64,000 nt of DNA from Alphaproteobacteria bacterium. GTDB taxonomy: Bacteria > Pseudomonadota > Alphaproteobacteria > UBA8366. The notes beneath the pieces are model-generated. The model saw nothing but the letters and a program-made list of their open reading frames with translations, ran no database searches and had not been told where the DNA came from. The stretch lies in contig JAJFJD010000046.1 of the NCBI GenBank assembly GCA_021774335.1, positions 124,001-188,000 of the forward strand. The letters are read 5' to 3'. The translations under genes were made by a program, and so were the position numbers. This document shows positions 8,403 to 16,513 of the stretch, piece by piece; within the stretch, counting starts at the first letter, position 1, and each line of letters starts with the position of its first letter.

Positions 8403-9857
8403 ATGGCCGCGACTGCCAAAACGATCGAACAGGTCAAGACCGTCGGTGATAAGTATAAGTATGGCTTCGTCACCGACATCGATCTCGACTACGCGCCGAA
8501 GGGCCTGAACGAAAACATCATCCGTTTCATCTCCGCCAAAAAGGAGGAGCCCGAGTGGCTGCTCGAATGGCGCCTGAAGGCATATGCGCATTGGCTCGAG
8601 ATGCCGGAGCCCGAGTGGGCCAAGGTCGACTTCCCGCCGATCGACTATCAAGACGCCTATTACTACGCCGCGCCGAAATCGGACGACGACCGGCCGAAGT
8701 CGCTCGACGAGGTCGACCCCAAACTGCTCGAGACATACGCGAAGCTCGGTATCCCTCTGCAGGAGCAAGAGGTCCTGGCGGGCGTCGCGGTCGACGCAGT
8801 GTTCGACAGCGTCTCGGTGGCCACCACCTATAAAGGCAAGCTGGAAGAGCAGGGCATCATCTTCTGCGCGATCTCCGAAGCGGTGAGGGAACATCCCGAA
8901 CTGGTGAAGAAATATCTCGGCTCGGTCGTGCCTTATGGTGACAACAAGCATGCCTGCCTGAATTCCGCGGCCTTCACCGACGGCTCCTTCGTCTATATCC
9001 CGAAGGGCGTGCGGTGCCCGATGGAGTTGAGCACCTATTTCCGCATAAATGCAGAGAACACCGGCCAGTTCGAACGCACGCTGATCATCGCCGACGAAGG
9101 CTCCTATGTGAGCTATCTCGAAGGCTGCACCGCGCCGATGCGCGACGAGAATCAGCTTCATGCGGCGGTCGTCGAGTTGATCACCCTGGACGACGCGGAA
9201 ATCAAATACTCGACGGTGCAGAACTGGTACCCCGGCGACGAGAACGGCAAAGGCGGTATCTATAACTTCGTCACCAAGCGTGGCGCCTGTCGCGGCCGAA
9301 ACTCGAAGATCTCCTGGACCCAGGTGGAAACCGGCTCGGCGATCACTTGGAAATACCCGAGCTGCATCCTGGAAGGCGACAACTCAGTCGGCGAATTCTA
9401 TTCGGTCGCCATCACCAACAACATGCAGCAGGCCGACACCGGCACGAAGATGATCCATCTCGGCAAGAACACCAGCTCGACGATCATCGCCAAGGGCATC
9501 GCCGCCGGTCGATCCGACAGCACCTATCGCGGGCAGGTAAAAATCATGCCGAAGGCGGAAGGTGCCAGGAATTTCACGCAATGCGACAGTTTGCTCATCG
9601 GTGACTGTTGCGGCGCGCATACCGTGCCCTATATCGAATCGCGCAATCCATCGGCCCGGGTCGAACACGAGGCGACCACCTCCAAGATCAGCGATGATCA
9701 GATGTTCTATTGCCAGCAGCGCGGGCTGTCGGACGAGGAAGCGGTCGCGCTGATCGTCAACGGCTTCTGCCGCGAAGTTCTGCAGCAGTTGCCGATGGAA
9801 TTCGCGGTCGAGGCCCAGAAACTGGTCGGCATCAGCCTCGAAGGCAGTGTCGGTTAG
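8403..9857 (+). CDS. sufB: SufB, Fe-S cluster scaffold subunit
   Basis: A 484-residue SufB, full family length. With SufC and SufD it forms the SufBC2D scaffold on which Fe-S clusters are built. Landmarks are [19 protein letters not shown], the [14 protein letters not shown] segment, the beta-helix core around [11 protein letters not shown], and the C-terminal GRNPSAR-like [17 protein letters not shown] with CQQRGL. No key segment is missing. It directly abuts the regulator gene (TAA then ATG), with GGGGGAGA ahead of the start, and is followed by an 81-base gap before sufC that contains a small hairpin. Confidence 0.97.
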   Translation: MAATAKTIEQVKTVGDKYKYGFVTDIDLDYAPKGLNENIIRFISAKKEEPEWLLEWRLKAYAHWLEMPEPEWAKVDFPPIDYQDAYYYAAPKSDDDRPKSLDEVDPKLLETYAKLGIPLQEQEVLAGVAVDAVFDSVSVATTYKGKLEEQGIIFCAISEAVREHPELVKKYLGSVVPYGDNKHACLNSAAFTDGSFVYIPKGVRCPMELSTYFRINAENTGQFERTLIIADEGSYVSYLEGCTAPMRDENQLHAAVVELITLDDAEIKYSTVQNWYPGDENGKGGIYNFVTKRGACRGRNSKISWTQVETGSAITWKYPSCILEGDNSVGEFYSVAITNNMQQADTGTKMIHLGKNTSSTIIAKGIAAGRSDSTYRGQVKIMPKAEGARNFTQCDSLLIGDCCGAHTVPYIESRNPSARVEHEATTSKISDDQMFYCQQRGLSDEEAVALIVNGFCREVLQQLPMEFAVEAQKLVGISLEGSVG

Positions 9858-9891
9858 GAACAATGATCCGGTTTAACCCATTCCGAAAAAA

Positions 9892-9915
9892 CTGCCGGCG
9901 GGTTCAGTCCGGCAG
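9892..9915 (+). other. Hairpin between sufB and sufC
   Basis: CTGCCGG and CCGGCAG form a 7-bp stem with a 10-base loop in the only sizeable gap of the suf operon. No T-run follows, so it more likely affects mRNA processing or stability than termination. Confidence 0.3.
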
Positions 9916-9938
9916 CGACGAAGCACAGGGAACGTAAG

Positions 9939-10691
9939 ATGCTCGAAATCCGCAACTTGCACGCCACGATCAACGGCAAGGAAATTCTCAAGGGGCTCGA
10001 CCTCTCGATCGGCGCCGGCGAGATACACGCGATCATGGGGCCGAACGGCACCGGCAAAAGCACGCTGTCCTATGTCCTGGCCGGGCGCGAAGGCTACGAG
10101 GTGACCTCGGGCGAAATCATCTACCAGGGCGAAAATCTGCTCGATCTCGAAACCAACGAGCGGGCCTGCCGCGGCATCTTCCTGGCGTTCCAGTATCCGG
10201 TGGAAATCCCCGGCGTCGCCGGCACGACATTCCTGAAGACCGCGCTCAACGCGGTGCGCAAGTTCCGAGGCGAAGACGAACTCGACGCCATGCAGTTCCT
10301 GAAACATGTGCGCGGCAAGGCCAAGACCCTCGGTGTCAACGACGAGATGTTGCGCCGTCCGCTCAACGTCGGATTTTCCGGCGGCGAGAAGAAGCGCAAC
10401 GAGGCACTGCAGTTGGCGGTACTCGAACCCGCGCTCGCCATCCTGGACGAAACCGATTCAGGCCTCGACATCGACGCCTTAAAAGTTGTCGCCGACGCCG
10501 TTAACGGGATGCGCGATCCCGCGCGCAGCATGCTGATCATCACCCATTACCAGCGGCTGCTGAACTATATCGAACCGGACCACGTGCATGTCCTGGTCAA
10601 CGGACGGATCGCCAAGTCGGGTGGCAAGGAACTGGCCGTGCGGCTGGAGGAGAACGGCTACGCCGAATTCCTCGACGCCGCCGCGGCCTGA
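9939..10691 (+). CDS. sufC: SufC, Fe-S assembly ATPase
   Basis: A 250-residue soluble ABC ATPase that powers shape changes of the SufBCD scaffold. Walker A GPNGTGKS (Lys40), the SufC-type signature FSGGEKKRNE and Walker B LAILDETDSGLDID are intact; the Asp-Ser variation in DETDSGLD is the SufC hallmark. AGGGAA precedes the ATG at a good distance. It is followed by sufD after 21 bases. There are no membrane segments, as expected. Confidence 0.97.
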   Translation: MLEIRNLHATINGKEILKGLDLSIGAGEIHAIMGPNGTGKSTLSYVLAGREGYEVTSGEIIYQGENLLDLETNERACRGIFLAFQYPVEIPGVAGTTFLKTALNAVRKFRGEDELDAMQFLKHVRGKAKTLGVNDEMLRRPLNVGFSGGEKKRNEALQLAVLEPALAILDETDSGLDIDALKVVADAVNGMRDPARSMLIITHYQRLLNYIEPDHVHVLVNGRIAKSGGKELAVRLEENGYAEFLDAAAA

Positions 10692-10712
10692 CGCCGGCGG
10701 AGCATCGGACCG

Positions 10713-12062
10713 ATGGCAGCACGCAAAGATACGCCCCTCGCCTTCGCCGACGCCTTCGCGGCGTTGGAGACCTGCCTGCCGGGCAAGACCGTCCCCTGGC
10801 TGAGCCGTCTTCGGGCGGAAAGCTGGGACCGCTACGCAGCGCTCGGCCTGCCAACCGTCCGGGACGAGTCGTGGAAATTCACCAACCTGAATGCATTGCG
10901 GCGCGCGGGCATCGTGCCCGGACAGGACGGCGCGCCGACGCTCAACGCCGTTCCGCTGGGCGCGGCCCTGTCGATCGACGCCCATCTGGCCGTGCTCGTC
11001 AACGGCGTGTTCCGCGCCGACCTGTCGGCCTTGCCCGATGAAGACGCCGGTCTCTCGGTGAAGAGTTTCGCGGCAGTTGCCGACGACGATCCCGACCAGT
11101 TGGAAGGAACGCTCGGCAGGCTGGCCGACGGCGACACGCTGCCGATGGCTGCACTGAACACCGCACTGGCCGCCGACGGCTTGGTGATCCATATGCGGAA
11201 TGGCGCGGAGATCGAGAAGCCGCTGCATATTCTGTCGATCGGCATCGCCGGCGAGGCGGCAGTCATGTTCCAGCCACGCGTTCTGGTGACCGCCGAAGAG
11301 AACAGCAGCGTTTGCATCCTGGAAAGCCATGTGGGTGCGGGCGACGGCGTCTATTTCAGCAACACGGTGACCGAACTGGACATCGCGCCACGCGCGCGGG
11401 TCCGGCACTACAAGCTGCAGAACGAGCATCCCGCCGCCTTCCATATCGCGGCGGCGGCAGTGTCCCTGGGCGACGGTGCGGCCTACGAGAATTTCGTGCT
11501 GCAGGTCGGTGGCCGCATTGCACGCAACGAGATCCACGTTCACATCGGCGGCGAACGCGCCGAGTGCACGATGAACGGCGCCTATCTGTTGCGCGGCAAA
11601 CAACACGCGGACAGCACGACCTTCGTCGATCATGCCGCACCCAACAGCAGGTCGCGCGAATTCTACAAAGGCGTCATCGACGACACGGCGCGCGGCGTCT
11701 TCCAAGGCAAAATTCTGGTGCGCAAGGATTCGCAGAAGACCGATGGCCAGCAACTCAACAAGGCGCTGCTGCTGTCGCGCGGCGCCGAGATCGACAGCAA
11801 GCCGGAACTCGAAATCTACGCGGACGACGTCATCTGCAGCCATGGTGCGACCGCCGGCGAATTGGACAACGAGGCATTGTTCTATCTGCGCAGCCGCGGC
11901 ATCGACGAAGCGACCGCGCGCGGCCTGTTGATCGAAGCCTTCGTCGGCGAAGCGGTCCAGCAGATCGATCATGCGGCATCGCAGGAAGCCTTCCAAAAGG
12001 TCGTGGACGGCTGGCTGCACGACGGTGCGCAGACACGCGCAAACGATGGGGAAAGCGCATGA
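10713..12062 (+). CDS. sufD: SufD, Fe-S cluster scaffold subunit
   Basis: A 449-residue SufD, partner of SufB in the scaffold complex. The N-terminal helical part includes RDESWKFTNL, typical of SufD, and the C-terminal beta-helix holds HVHIGGERAECTMNGAYLLRG and DHAAPNSRSREFYKGVI with the conserved ICSHGATAGELD near the end. Its TGA overlaps the ATG of sufS by 3 bases (ATGA), showing coupled translation. Length and motifs are normal. Confidence 0.96.
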   Translation: MAARKDTPLAFADAFAALETCLPGKTVPWLSRLRAESWDRYAALGLPTVRDESWKFTNLNALRRAGIVPGQDGAPTLNAVPLGAALSIDAHLAVLVNGVFRADLSALPDEDAGLSVKSFAAVADDDPDQLEGTLGRLADGDTLPMAALNTALAADGLVIHMRNGAEIEKPLHILSIGIAGEAAVMFQPRVLVTAEENSSVCILESHVGAGDGVYFSNTVTELDIAPRARVRHYKLQNEHPAAFHIAAAAVSLGDGAAYENFVLQVGGRIARNEIHVHIGGERAECTMNGAYLLRGKQHADSTTFVDHAAPNSRSREFYKGVIDDTARGVFQGKILVRKDSQKTDGQQLNKALLLSRGAEIDSKPELEIYADDVICSHGATAGELDNEALFYLRSRGIDEATARGLLIEAFVGEAVQQIDHAASQEAFQKVVDGWLHDGAQTRANDGESA

Positions 12063-13324
12063 CCACAACGGCTGCTCAGAAAAGCAACGATGCGAACCCG
12101 GCACTGGGATTAGACATTGAGAAGGTGCGGGCGGATTTCCCGGCCATGTCCGTGGAAGTTCACGGCAAGCCGCTGGTGTTTCTCGACAGCGGCGCGTCGG
12201 CGCAGAAACCGCACGCGGTCATCGACACGATGCGGCGCGTCTACGAAAGCGAATACGCCAATGTGCATCGGGGCGCCTATTACCTGAGCGAGCGCGCGAC
12301 CGCATTATACGAAGGTGCCCGCGATACGCTGCGCGATTTCCTGAACGCGCGCGACCGCAAGGAAATCATCTTCACCCGCAACGCGACGGAATCGATCAAC
12401 CTGGTTGCCCATGCCTGGGGCCGCAGCACGCTGAAGCCCGGCGACGAGATCATCATTTCCGAGATGGAGCATCACTCCAACATCGTGCCGTGGCAGATGC
12501 TGCGCGACGAAAAGGACCTGGTCCTCAAGATCGCGCCGATCAGCGACGATGGCGAATTCCTTATGGACGCGTTCAAGGCCCTGCTGACCGACCGCACCAA
12601 GCTGGTCGCGATCACGCATACCTCGAACGTACTGGGCACGATCACGCCGGCCAAGGAAATCGCGCGGCTCGCCCATGACGCGGGCGCCAAGGTGTTGTTC
12701 GATGGCGCGCAGGCGGCGGTTCACATGCCGGTCGACGTGCAGGATATCGATTGCGACTTCTATGCGATCACCGGCCATAAGCTGTACGGCCCGTCAGGCA
12801 TCGGCGTGCTGTATGGCAAAGAGGAATTGCTCGACGCCATGCCGCCGTTCATGGGCGGTGGCGACATGATCAGCTCAGTGTCTTTCGAGAAATCGACCTG
12901 GGCGCCGCTACCCGCGAAATTCGAGGCCGGCACCCCGGCAATCGTCCAAGCGATCGGGTTGGCCGCCGCGGTCGACTATGTCACCGGCATCGGCTTCGAC
13001 GCCATCGCGGCGCATGAGCACGACCTGCTGAACTACACCACGCAGAAGCTGGCATCGGTAAAGGACCTGCGGCTGATCGGCACCGCGCCGAACAAGGCGG
13101 CGGTGGTGTCCTTCGAACTCGGCAAGATCCACGCCCATGACGTGAGCACGATCATCGACCGCGCCGGGGTCGCGATCCGCGCCGGGCATCACTGCGCCGA
13201 ACCCTTGATGGACCGTATGGGCGTCGCCGCGACGGCGCGCGCCTCCTTCGGCCTGTATAATACGCGGCAAGACGCCGACACCCTGGTCGAAGCGCTCGAG
13301 ACCGTGCAGGAGATTTTCGGCTGA
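12059..13324 (+). CDS. sufS: SufS cysteine desulfurase
   Basis: A 421-residue type II (SufS/CsdA) cysteine desulfurase that removes sulfur from cysteine for cluster assembly. The pyridoxal phosphate lysine is K241 in ITGHKLYGP and the persulfide-forming cysteine is C379 in RAGHHCAEP. Other landmarks are LDSGASAQKP, YANVHRGAYYLS and EMEHHSNIVPW. The ATG at 12059 is fixed by overlap with the sufD stop. Its own TGA overlaps the sufU ATG by one base, consistent with SufS handing sulfur to SufU. Confidence 0.97.
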   Translation: MTTTAAQKSNDANPALGLDIEKVRADFPAMSVEVHGKPLVFLDSGASAQKPHAVIDTMRRVYESEYANVHRGAYYLSERATALYEGARDTLRDFLNARDRKEIIFTRNATESINLVAHAWGRSTLKPGDEIIISEMEHHSNIVPWQMLRDEKDLVLKIAPISDDGEFLMDAFKALLTDRTKLVAITHTSNVLGTITPAKEIARLAHDAGAKVLFDGAQAAVHMPVDVQDIDCDFYAITGHKLYGPSGIGVLYGKEELLDAMPPFMGGGDMISSVSFEKSTWAPLPAKFEAGTPAIVQAIGLAAAVDYVTGIGFDAIAAHEHDLLNYTTQKLASVKDLRLIGTAPNKAAVVSFELGKIHAHDVSTIIDRAGVAIRAGHHCAEPLMDRMGVAATARASFGLYNTRQDADTLVEALETVQEIFG

Positions 13325-13797
13325 TGCTCGACGAGTTACGCGAACTGTATCAAGAGGTCATCCTCGACCACGGCAAGAAGCCGCGGAATTTCCGCCGGCC
13401 CGACAGCCCGACCAACGAGGCGGCGGGCCGCAATCCGCTATGCGGCGACCAGCTCGTCATCTATCTCAACCTGACCGAGGACGGCACGATCGAAGACGCC
13501 GCCTTCGTCGGCAAGGGCTGCGCGATCTCGATGGCCTCGGCCTCGATGATGACCGAAATCGTCAAAGGCAGGACGGTCGCGGAAGCCAAGAAGCTGTTTG
13601 AGAATTTTCATAACATGTGCACCGACGACGACGCCGAAGGCTTCGCCGACGATGACGACGAGGACATAGAGCGCCTGCAGGTTCTGTCCGGGGTCCGGCA
13701 GTTTCCGGTGCGCGTGAAATGCGCGACCCTGCCCTGGCACACCCTCGCCGCCGCCATCGACGGGGTCGAGGAAATCAGCACGGAGGCGGATTCGTGA
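13324..13797 (+). CDS. sufU: SufU-type sulfur-transfer protein
   Basis: A 157-residue SufU of the NifU N-terminal fold. Cysteines C40 (NPLCGDQ), C66 (GKGCAIS) and C133 (VKCATLPW), with Asp42, match the zinc-site ligands of Bacillus SufU, which accepts persulfide from SufS. The acidic insert around residues 100-115 (TDDDAEG..DDDDED) is in the region where SufU differs from IscU scaffolds, but is unusually acidic. Most proteobacterial SUF operons use SufE instead, and I see no sufE here. It overlaps sufS by one base and sufT by four. Confidence 0.93.
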   Translation: MLDELRELYQEVILDHGKKPRNFRRPDSPTNEAAGRNPLCGDQLVIYLNLTEDGTIEDAAFVGKGCAISMASASMMTEIVKGRTVAEAKKLFENFHNMCTDDDAEGFADDDDEDIERLQVLSGVRQFPVRVKCATLPWHTLAAAIDGVEEISTEADS

Positions 13798-14219
13798 GCG
13801 CTGACGGCACGAACGGCACTGACAAAAATGACGGCCTGACGCTGCAGGATTTCCTGCCGGCCGGCGCCGGGGATACGGTCGCCAGCGCCGGGAAACCGCT
13901 CGACCCGGGCACCCCGGTAGCGGACAAGGAAACCGTGATCGAGGCGATGAAAACGGTCCACGATCCCGAAATTCCAGTAAATATTTACGATCTTGGTCTT
14001 ATATATACGCTGAATATCGCCGAGGACGGTTCGGCCCAGGTCCAGATGACCCTGACAGCTCCGGCCTGTCCGGTGGCCGGCCAGATGCCGATCGACGTGG
14101 CCAACGCGGTCGCCGGCGTCGAGGGGATCGGCGAAGTGACGGTAGAACTGGTCTGGGAGCCGGCCTGGACCAAGGATAGAATGTCAGAAGAAGCGCGACT
14201 CGCGCTCGACATGTGGTAA
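13794..14219 (+). CDS. sufT: SufT, MIP18/DUF59-family Fe-S maturation factor
   Basis: A 141-residue protein with a MIP18/DUF59 domain from about residue 42: ETVIEAMKTVHDPEIPVNIYDLGLIY and LTAPACPVAGQMP, then VELVWEPAWTKDRMSEEARL. Relatives (SufT, human CIAO2) assist Fe-S cluster delivery to target proteins. The N-terminal 40 residues are low in structure. The GTG at 13794 is selected because it overlaps the sufU stop as GTGA and gives the expected length; an upstream start would run far into sufU. Confidence 0.93.
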   Translation: MSADGTNGTDKNDGLTLQDFLPAGAGDTVASAGKPLDPGTPVADKETVIEAMKTVHDPEIPVNIYDLGLIYTLNIAEDGSAQVQMTLTAPACPVAGQMPIDVANAVAGVEGIGEVTVELVWEPAWTKDRMSEEARLALDMW

Positions 14220-14259
14220 AATCACCCTATATCAACGGGTAAGCAGCAGAGATAGAGCC

Positions 14260-14595
14260 ATGCCAACACAAATGATGACCCTGACCGACGCGGCCGCAGA
14301 TCGCGTGAAACACCTGATGTCCCAGACCGACAAGCCCATCGTCGGGCTGCGCGTCGGCGTGAAGGCGCAGGGCTGCTCCGGCATGAGCTATTTCGTGGAA
14401 TATGCCGAGGAAAAGAAAAAGTTCGAGGAACTCGTCGAAGACAAGGGCGTGACCATCCTGATCGACCCGGCGGCGACCATGTTCCTGATCGGCTCGGAAA
14501 TGGATTATCAGGAAGACAAGCTGCAGTCCGGCTTCGTGTTCACAAATCCGAACGAAAAGGGCCGCTGCGGCTGCGGCGAATCCTTCCACATTTAG
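14260..14595 (+). CDS. sufA: SufA/IscA A-type Fe-S carrier
   Basis: A 111-residue A-type carrier. The three cluster-binding cysteines are C39 (GCSGMSY) and C103/C105 (GRCGCGESF), the family signature. The segment DPAATMFLIGSEMDY is also typical. It receives clusters from the scaffold and passes them to apoproteins. It sits 40 bases after sufT at the end of the operon; many suf operons instead start with sufA. No sign of damage. Confidence 0.95.
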   Translation: MPTQMMTLTDAAADRVKHLMSQTDKPIVGLRVGVKAQGCSGMSYFVEYAEEKKKFEELVEDKGVTILIDPAATMFLIGSEMDYQEDKLQSGFVFTNPNEKGRCGCGESFHI

Positions 14596-14613
14596 GCGAT
14601 ATCGGCCGTCCCG

Positions 14614-15297
14614 ATGCCGGCCTCCTCCATCAAGAAACCGAAACTGTGGCTGTCCTGGAGCAGCGGCAAGGATAGTGCCTGGGCGCTGCATGCGCTGCGC
14701 CAACAGGGCGACTATGAGATCGCCGGGCTGCTGACCACAATCAACGAAACGGCGTCGCGGGTCGCCATGCATGCGGTGCGCGAGACGCTGCTGGAACAGC
14801 AAGCCGCTGCTGCCGGGCTGCCGCTGATCAAGGTACCGATCCCGCATCCCTGCCCAAATGAGGCCTACGAGGACGCCATGCGCCGCGCCATGGATCACGC
14901 CAAACGGGACGGCGTCGTGGCGATGGCCTTCGGCGACCTGTTCCTCGAGGACGTCCGGCAATACCGCATCGACAAACTGGCGCCGACCGGCATCGACCCG
15001 GTGTTCCCGATCTGGGGGTTGGAGACCGCCGCGCTCGCGCAGGAGATGGTGGCAAGCGGGCTGCGCGCGCATGTCACCTGCGTCGATCCGAAGCAGCTCG
15101 ACCCTAGCTTTGCCGGCCGCACCTTCGACGCGGACTTCATCGCGGACTTGCCAGACGGGGTCGACCCCTGCGGCGAGAACGGCGAGTTCCACAGTTTCGC
15201 CTACCAGGGTCCGATGTTCGAAACGTCGGTCGCCGTCATCCCCGGCGAGGTGGTCGAGCGCGACGGCTTCGTCTTCGCCGATTTGCTGCCGGGCTGA
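14614..15297 (+). CDS. Dph6-like ATP pyrophosphatase (DUF71 family)
   Basis: A 227-residue adenine-nucleotide alpha-hydrolase. The PP-loop WSSGKDSAWALHALR lies near residues 16-30 and the C-terminal motif DPCGENGEFHSF is the hallmark of the Dph6/DUF71 family. In archaea and eukaryotes Dph6 amidates diphthine; bacteria lack diphthamide, so the bacterial enzyme's substrate is unknown. It lies 18 bases after sufA on the same strand, so it is probably co-transcribed with the SUF genes. It converges on the enolase-superfamily gene with a 6-base gap. Confidence 0.88.
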   Translation: MPASSIKKPKLWLSWSSGKDSAWALHALRQQGDYEIAGLLTTINETASRVAMHAVRETLLEQQAAAAGLPLIKVPIPHPCPNEAYEDAMRRAMDHAKRDGVVAMAFGDLFLEDVRQYRIDKLAPTGIDPVFPIWGLETAALAQEMVASGLRAHVTCVDPKQLDPSFAGRTFDADFIADLPDGVDPCGENGEFHSFAYQGPMFETSVAVIPGEVVERDGFVFADLLPG

Positions 15298-15303
15298 CCA
15301 CCC

Positions 15304-16413
15304 TCAATCGATCCGGTATTTCTTCACCATGTCCCAGTCGAGCTGGATGTCGAAGCCGGGCCCGGTCGGCACGGCGATTTCGCCGTCCTTCACCGGCTGC
15401 CGGTTGACGAACATGCCGTCCCAGATCGGGTCGCGGTCGGGATCGGCGAAACACTCGACAAAGGTGCCGTGCGGCACGCCGGCCAGCATATGCAATGCGA
15501 TCTGGCCTTCCTCGTGATGCGCCATCTTGATGTTGTTGACCGCGCACATCCCCGCTACCCGCCGCCATTCGGTCGGGCCGCCCGATTCCGAAGCGTCGAG
15601 ATTGCAGAAGTCGATGGCGTCCGCCTCAATCATGCGCCGGATGCCATGGCCGGTGATCTCACTCTGCCCGGTCGTGACAGGGATCGATGCCGCGCGCCGC
15701 ACGGCGGCATTGCCCGCCGCGTCGTCATACCAGTGGACCGGCTCCTCGAACCACATGATGTCGAGCGGTTCGATCATGCGGGTAAAGCGCACCGCGTCGT
15801 CGATATCCCAACCACGGTTCGCGTCGACGGCGAGCAGGAAATCCGGCCCGGCTCCATCGCGCGCCGCCTTGACCCGCTCCAGATCCTTCTCGGGCGTCAG
15901 GCCGCCGACCTTGAACTTGCAGCCCGCCATGCCGCGCTCCTTCAGCATCTCCATCTCGCGGCGATAGTCGTCCAGCGTCACGCCGTCCTCGTAATAACCG
16001 CCGATCGAGATGATCGGCATCCGGTCGCGGCAGCCGCCGAACAGTTTCGAGACGCTGACACCTTGCGACCGGCCGGCGACATCCCAGAGCGCGGTATCGA
16101 CACAGGCAATCGCCTCCATCGCGACTTTGCGGTCGCGGACGGTATGCGCGATGGGGAACATCTTCGCCCAGAGCCGCTCGATCGCGGTCGCGTCCTCGCC
16201 CAGCACCAGCGGCGCCAATTCATCCTGGATGATCTTGCAGATTTCCGGACCGTGGTTGCGGTTGTCGCCGTTGTAGACCTCGCTCACCACACCGTCGTCG
16301 GTGTATAGCTTGGTAATCACCGTACAGCGCGATGGCACGGAATACTGGCTGCCGCCGAAGACCCGTTTCAACGGGATTTTCACGGGGATGGTTTCGATTT
16401 TTTCGATGCGCAT
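15304..16413 (-). CDS. Mandelate racemase/muconate lactonizing enzyme family protein
   Basis: A 369-residue enolase-superfamily enzyme, acting by abstracting a proton next to a carboxylate. The KxK motif (CKFKVGG, near residue 166), metal ligands in AVDANRGW, WFEEP and the GQSE region, and a late HHEEGQIALH segment place it with the MR/MLE subgroup; HHEEG suggests a His-containing acid dehydratase-type site. The ATG at 16413 is preferred over an upstream TTG because AGAGGGA lies just ahead of it. Likely substrate is a sugar acid or other hydroxy acid, not determinable here. It diverges from gamma-glutamyltransferase. Confidence 0.87.
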   Translation of the reverse strand: MRIEKIETIPVKIPLKRVFGGSQYSVPSRCTVITKLYTDDGVVSEVYNGDNRNHGPEICKIIQDELAPLVLGEDATAIERLWAKMFPIAHTVRDRKVAMEAIACVDTALWDVAGRSQGVSVSKLFGGCRDRMPIISIGGYYEDGVTLDDYRREMEMLKERGMAGCKFKVGGLTPEKDLERVKAARDGAGPDFLLAVDANRGWDIDDAVRFTRMIEPLDIMWFEEPVHWYDDAAGNAAVRRAASIPVTTGQSEITGHGIRRMIEADAIDFCNLDASESGGPTEWRRVAGMCAVNNIKMAHHEEGQIALHMLAGVPHGTFVECFADPDRDPIWDGMFVNRQPVKDGEIAVPTGPGFDIQLDWDMVKKYRID

Positions 16414-16513
16414 GATGTCCCTCTGCAACGCTTCCGCCGGAAGTGCCGACGGTTTTACGGTTCCTTAATCCGGAAATTATACGCAAGGTGGGTATCCAAC
16501 AGGAAACGCCGCG

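Noticed and set aside
7881..9161. Long open frame on the minus strand over the rrf2-sufB region (about 426 codons)
   Set aside because: It lies opposite strongly conserved SUF genes, its product has no recognisable family, and its composition is that of a high-GC antisense frame.
10479..12104. Long minus-strand open frame over sufC-sufD (about 541 codons)
   Set aside because: Same reason: antisense to sufD with all its motifs intact, and no domain or ribosome site of its own.
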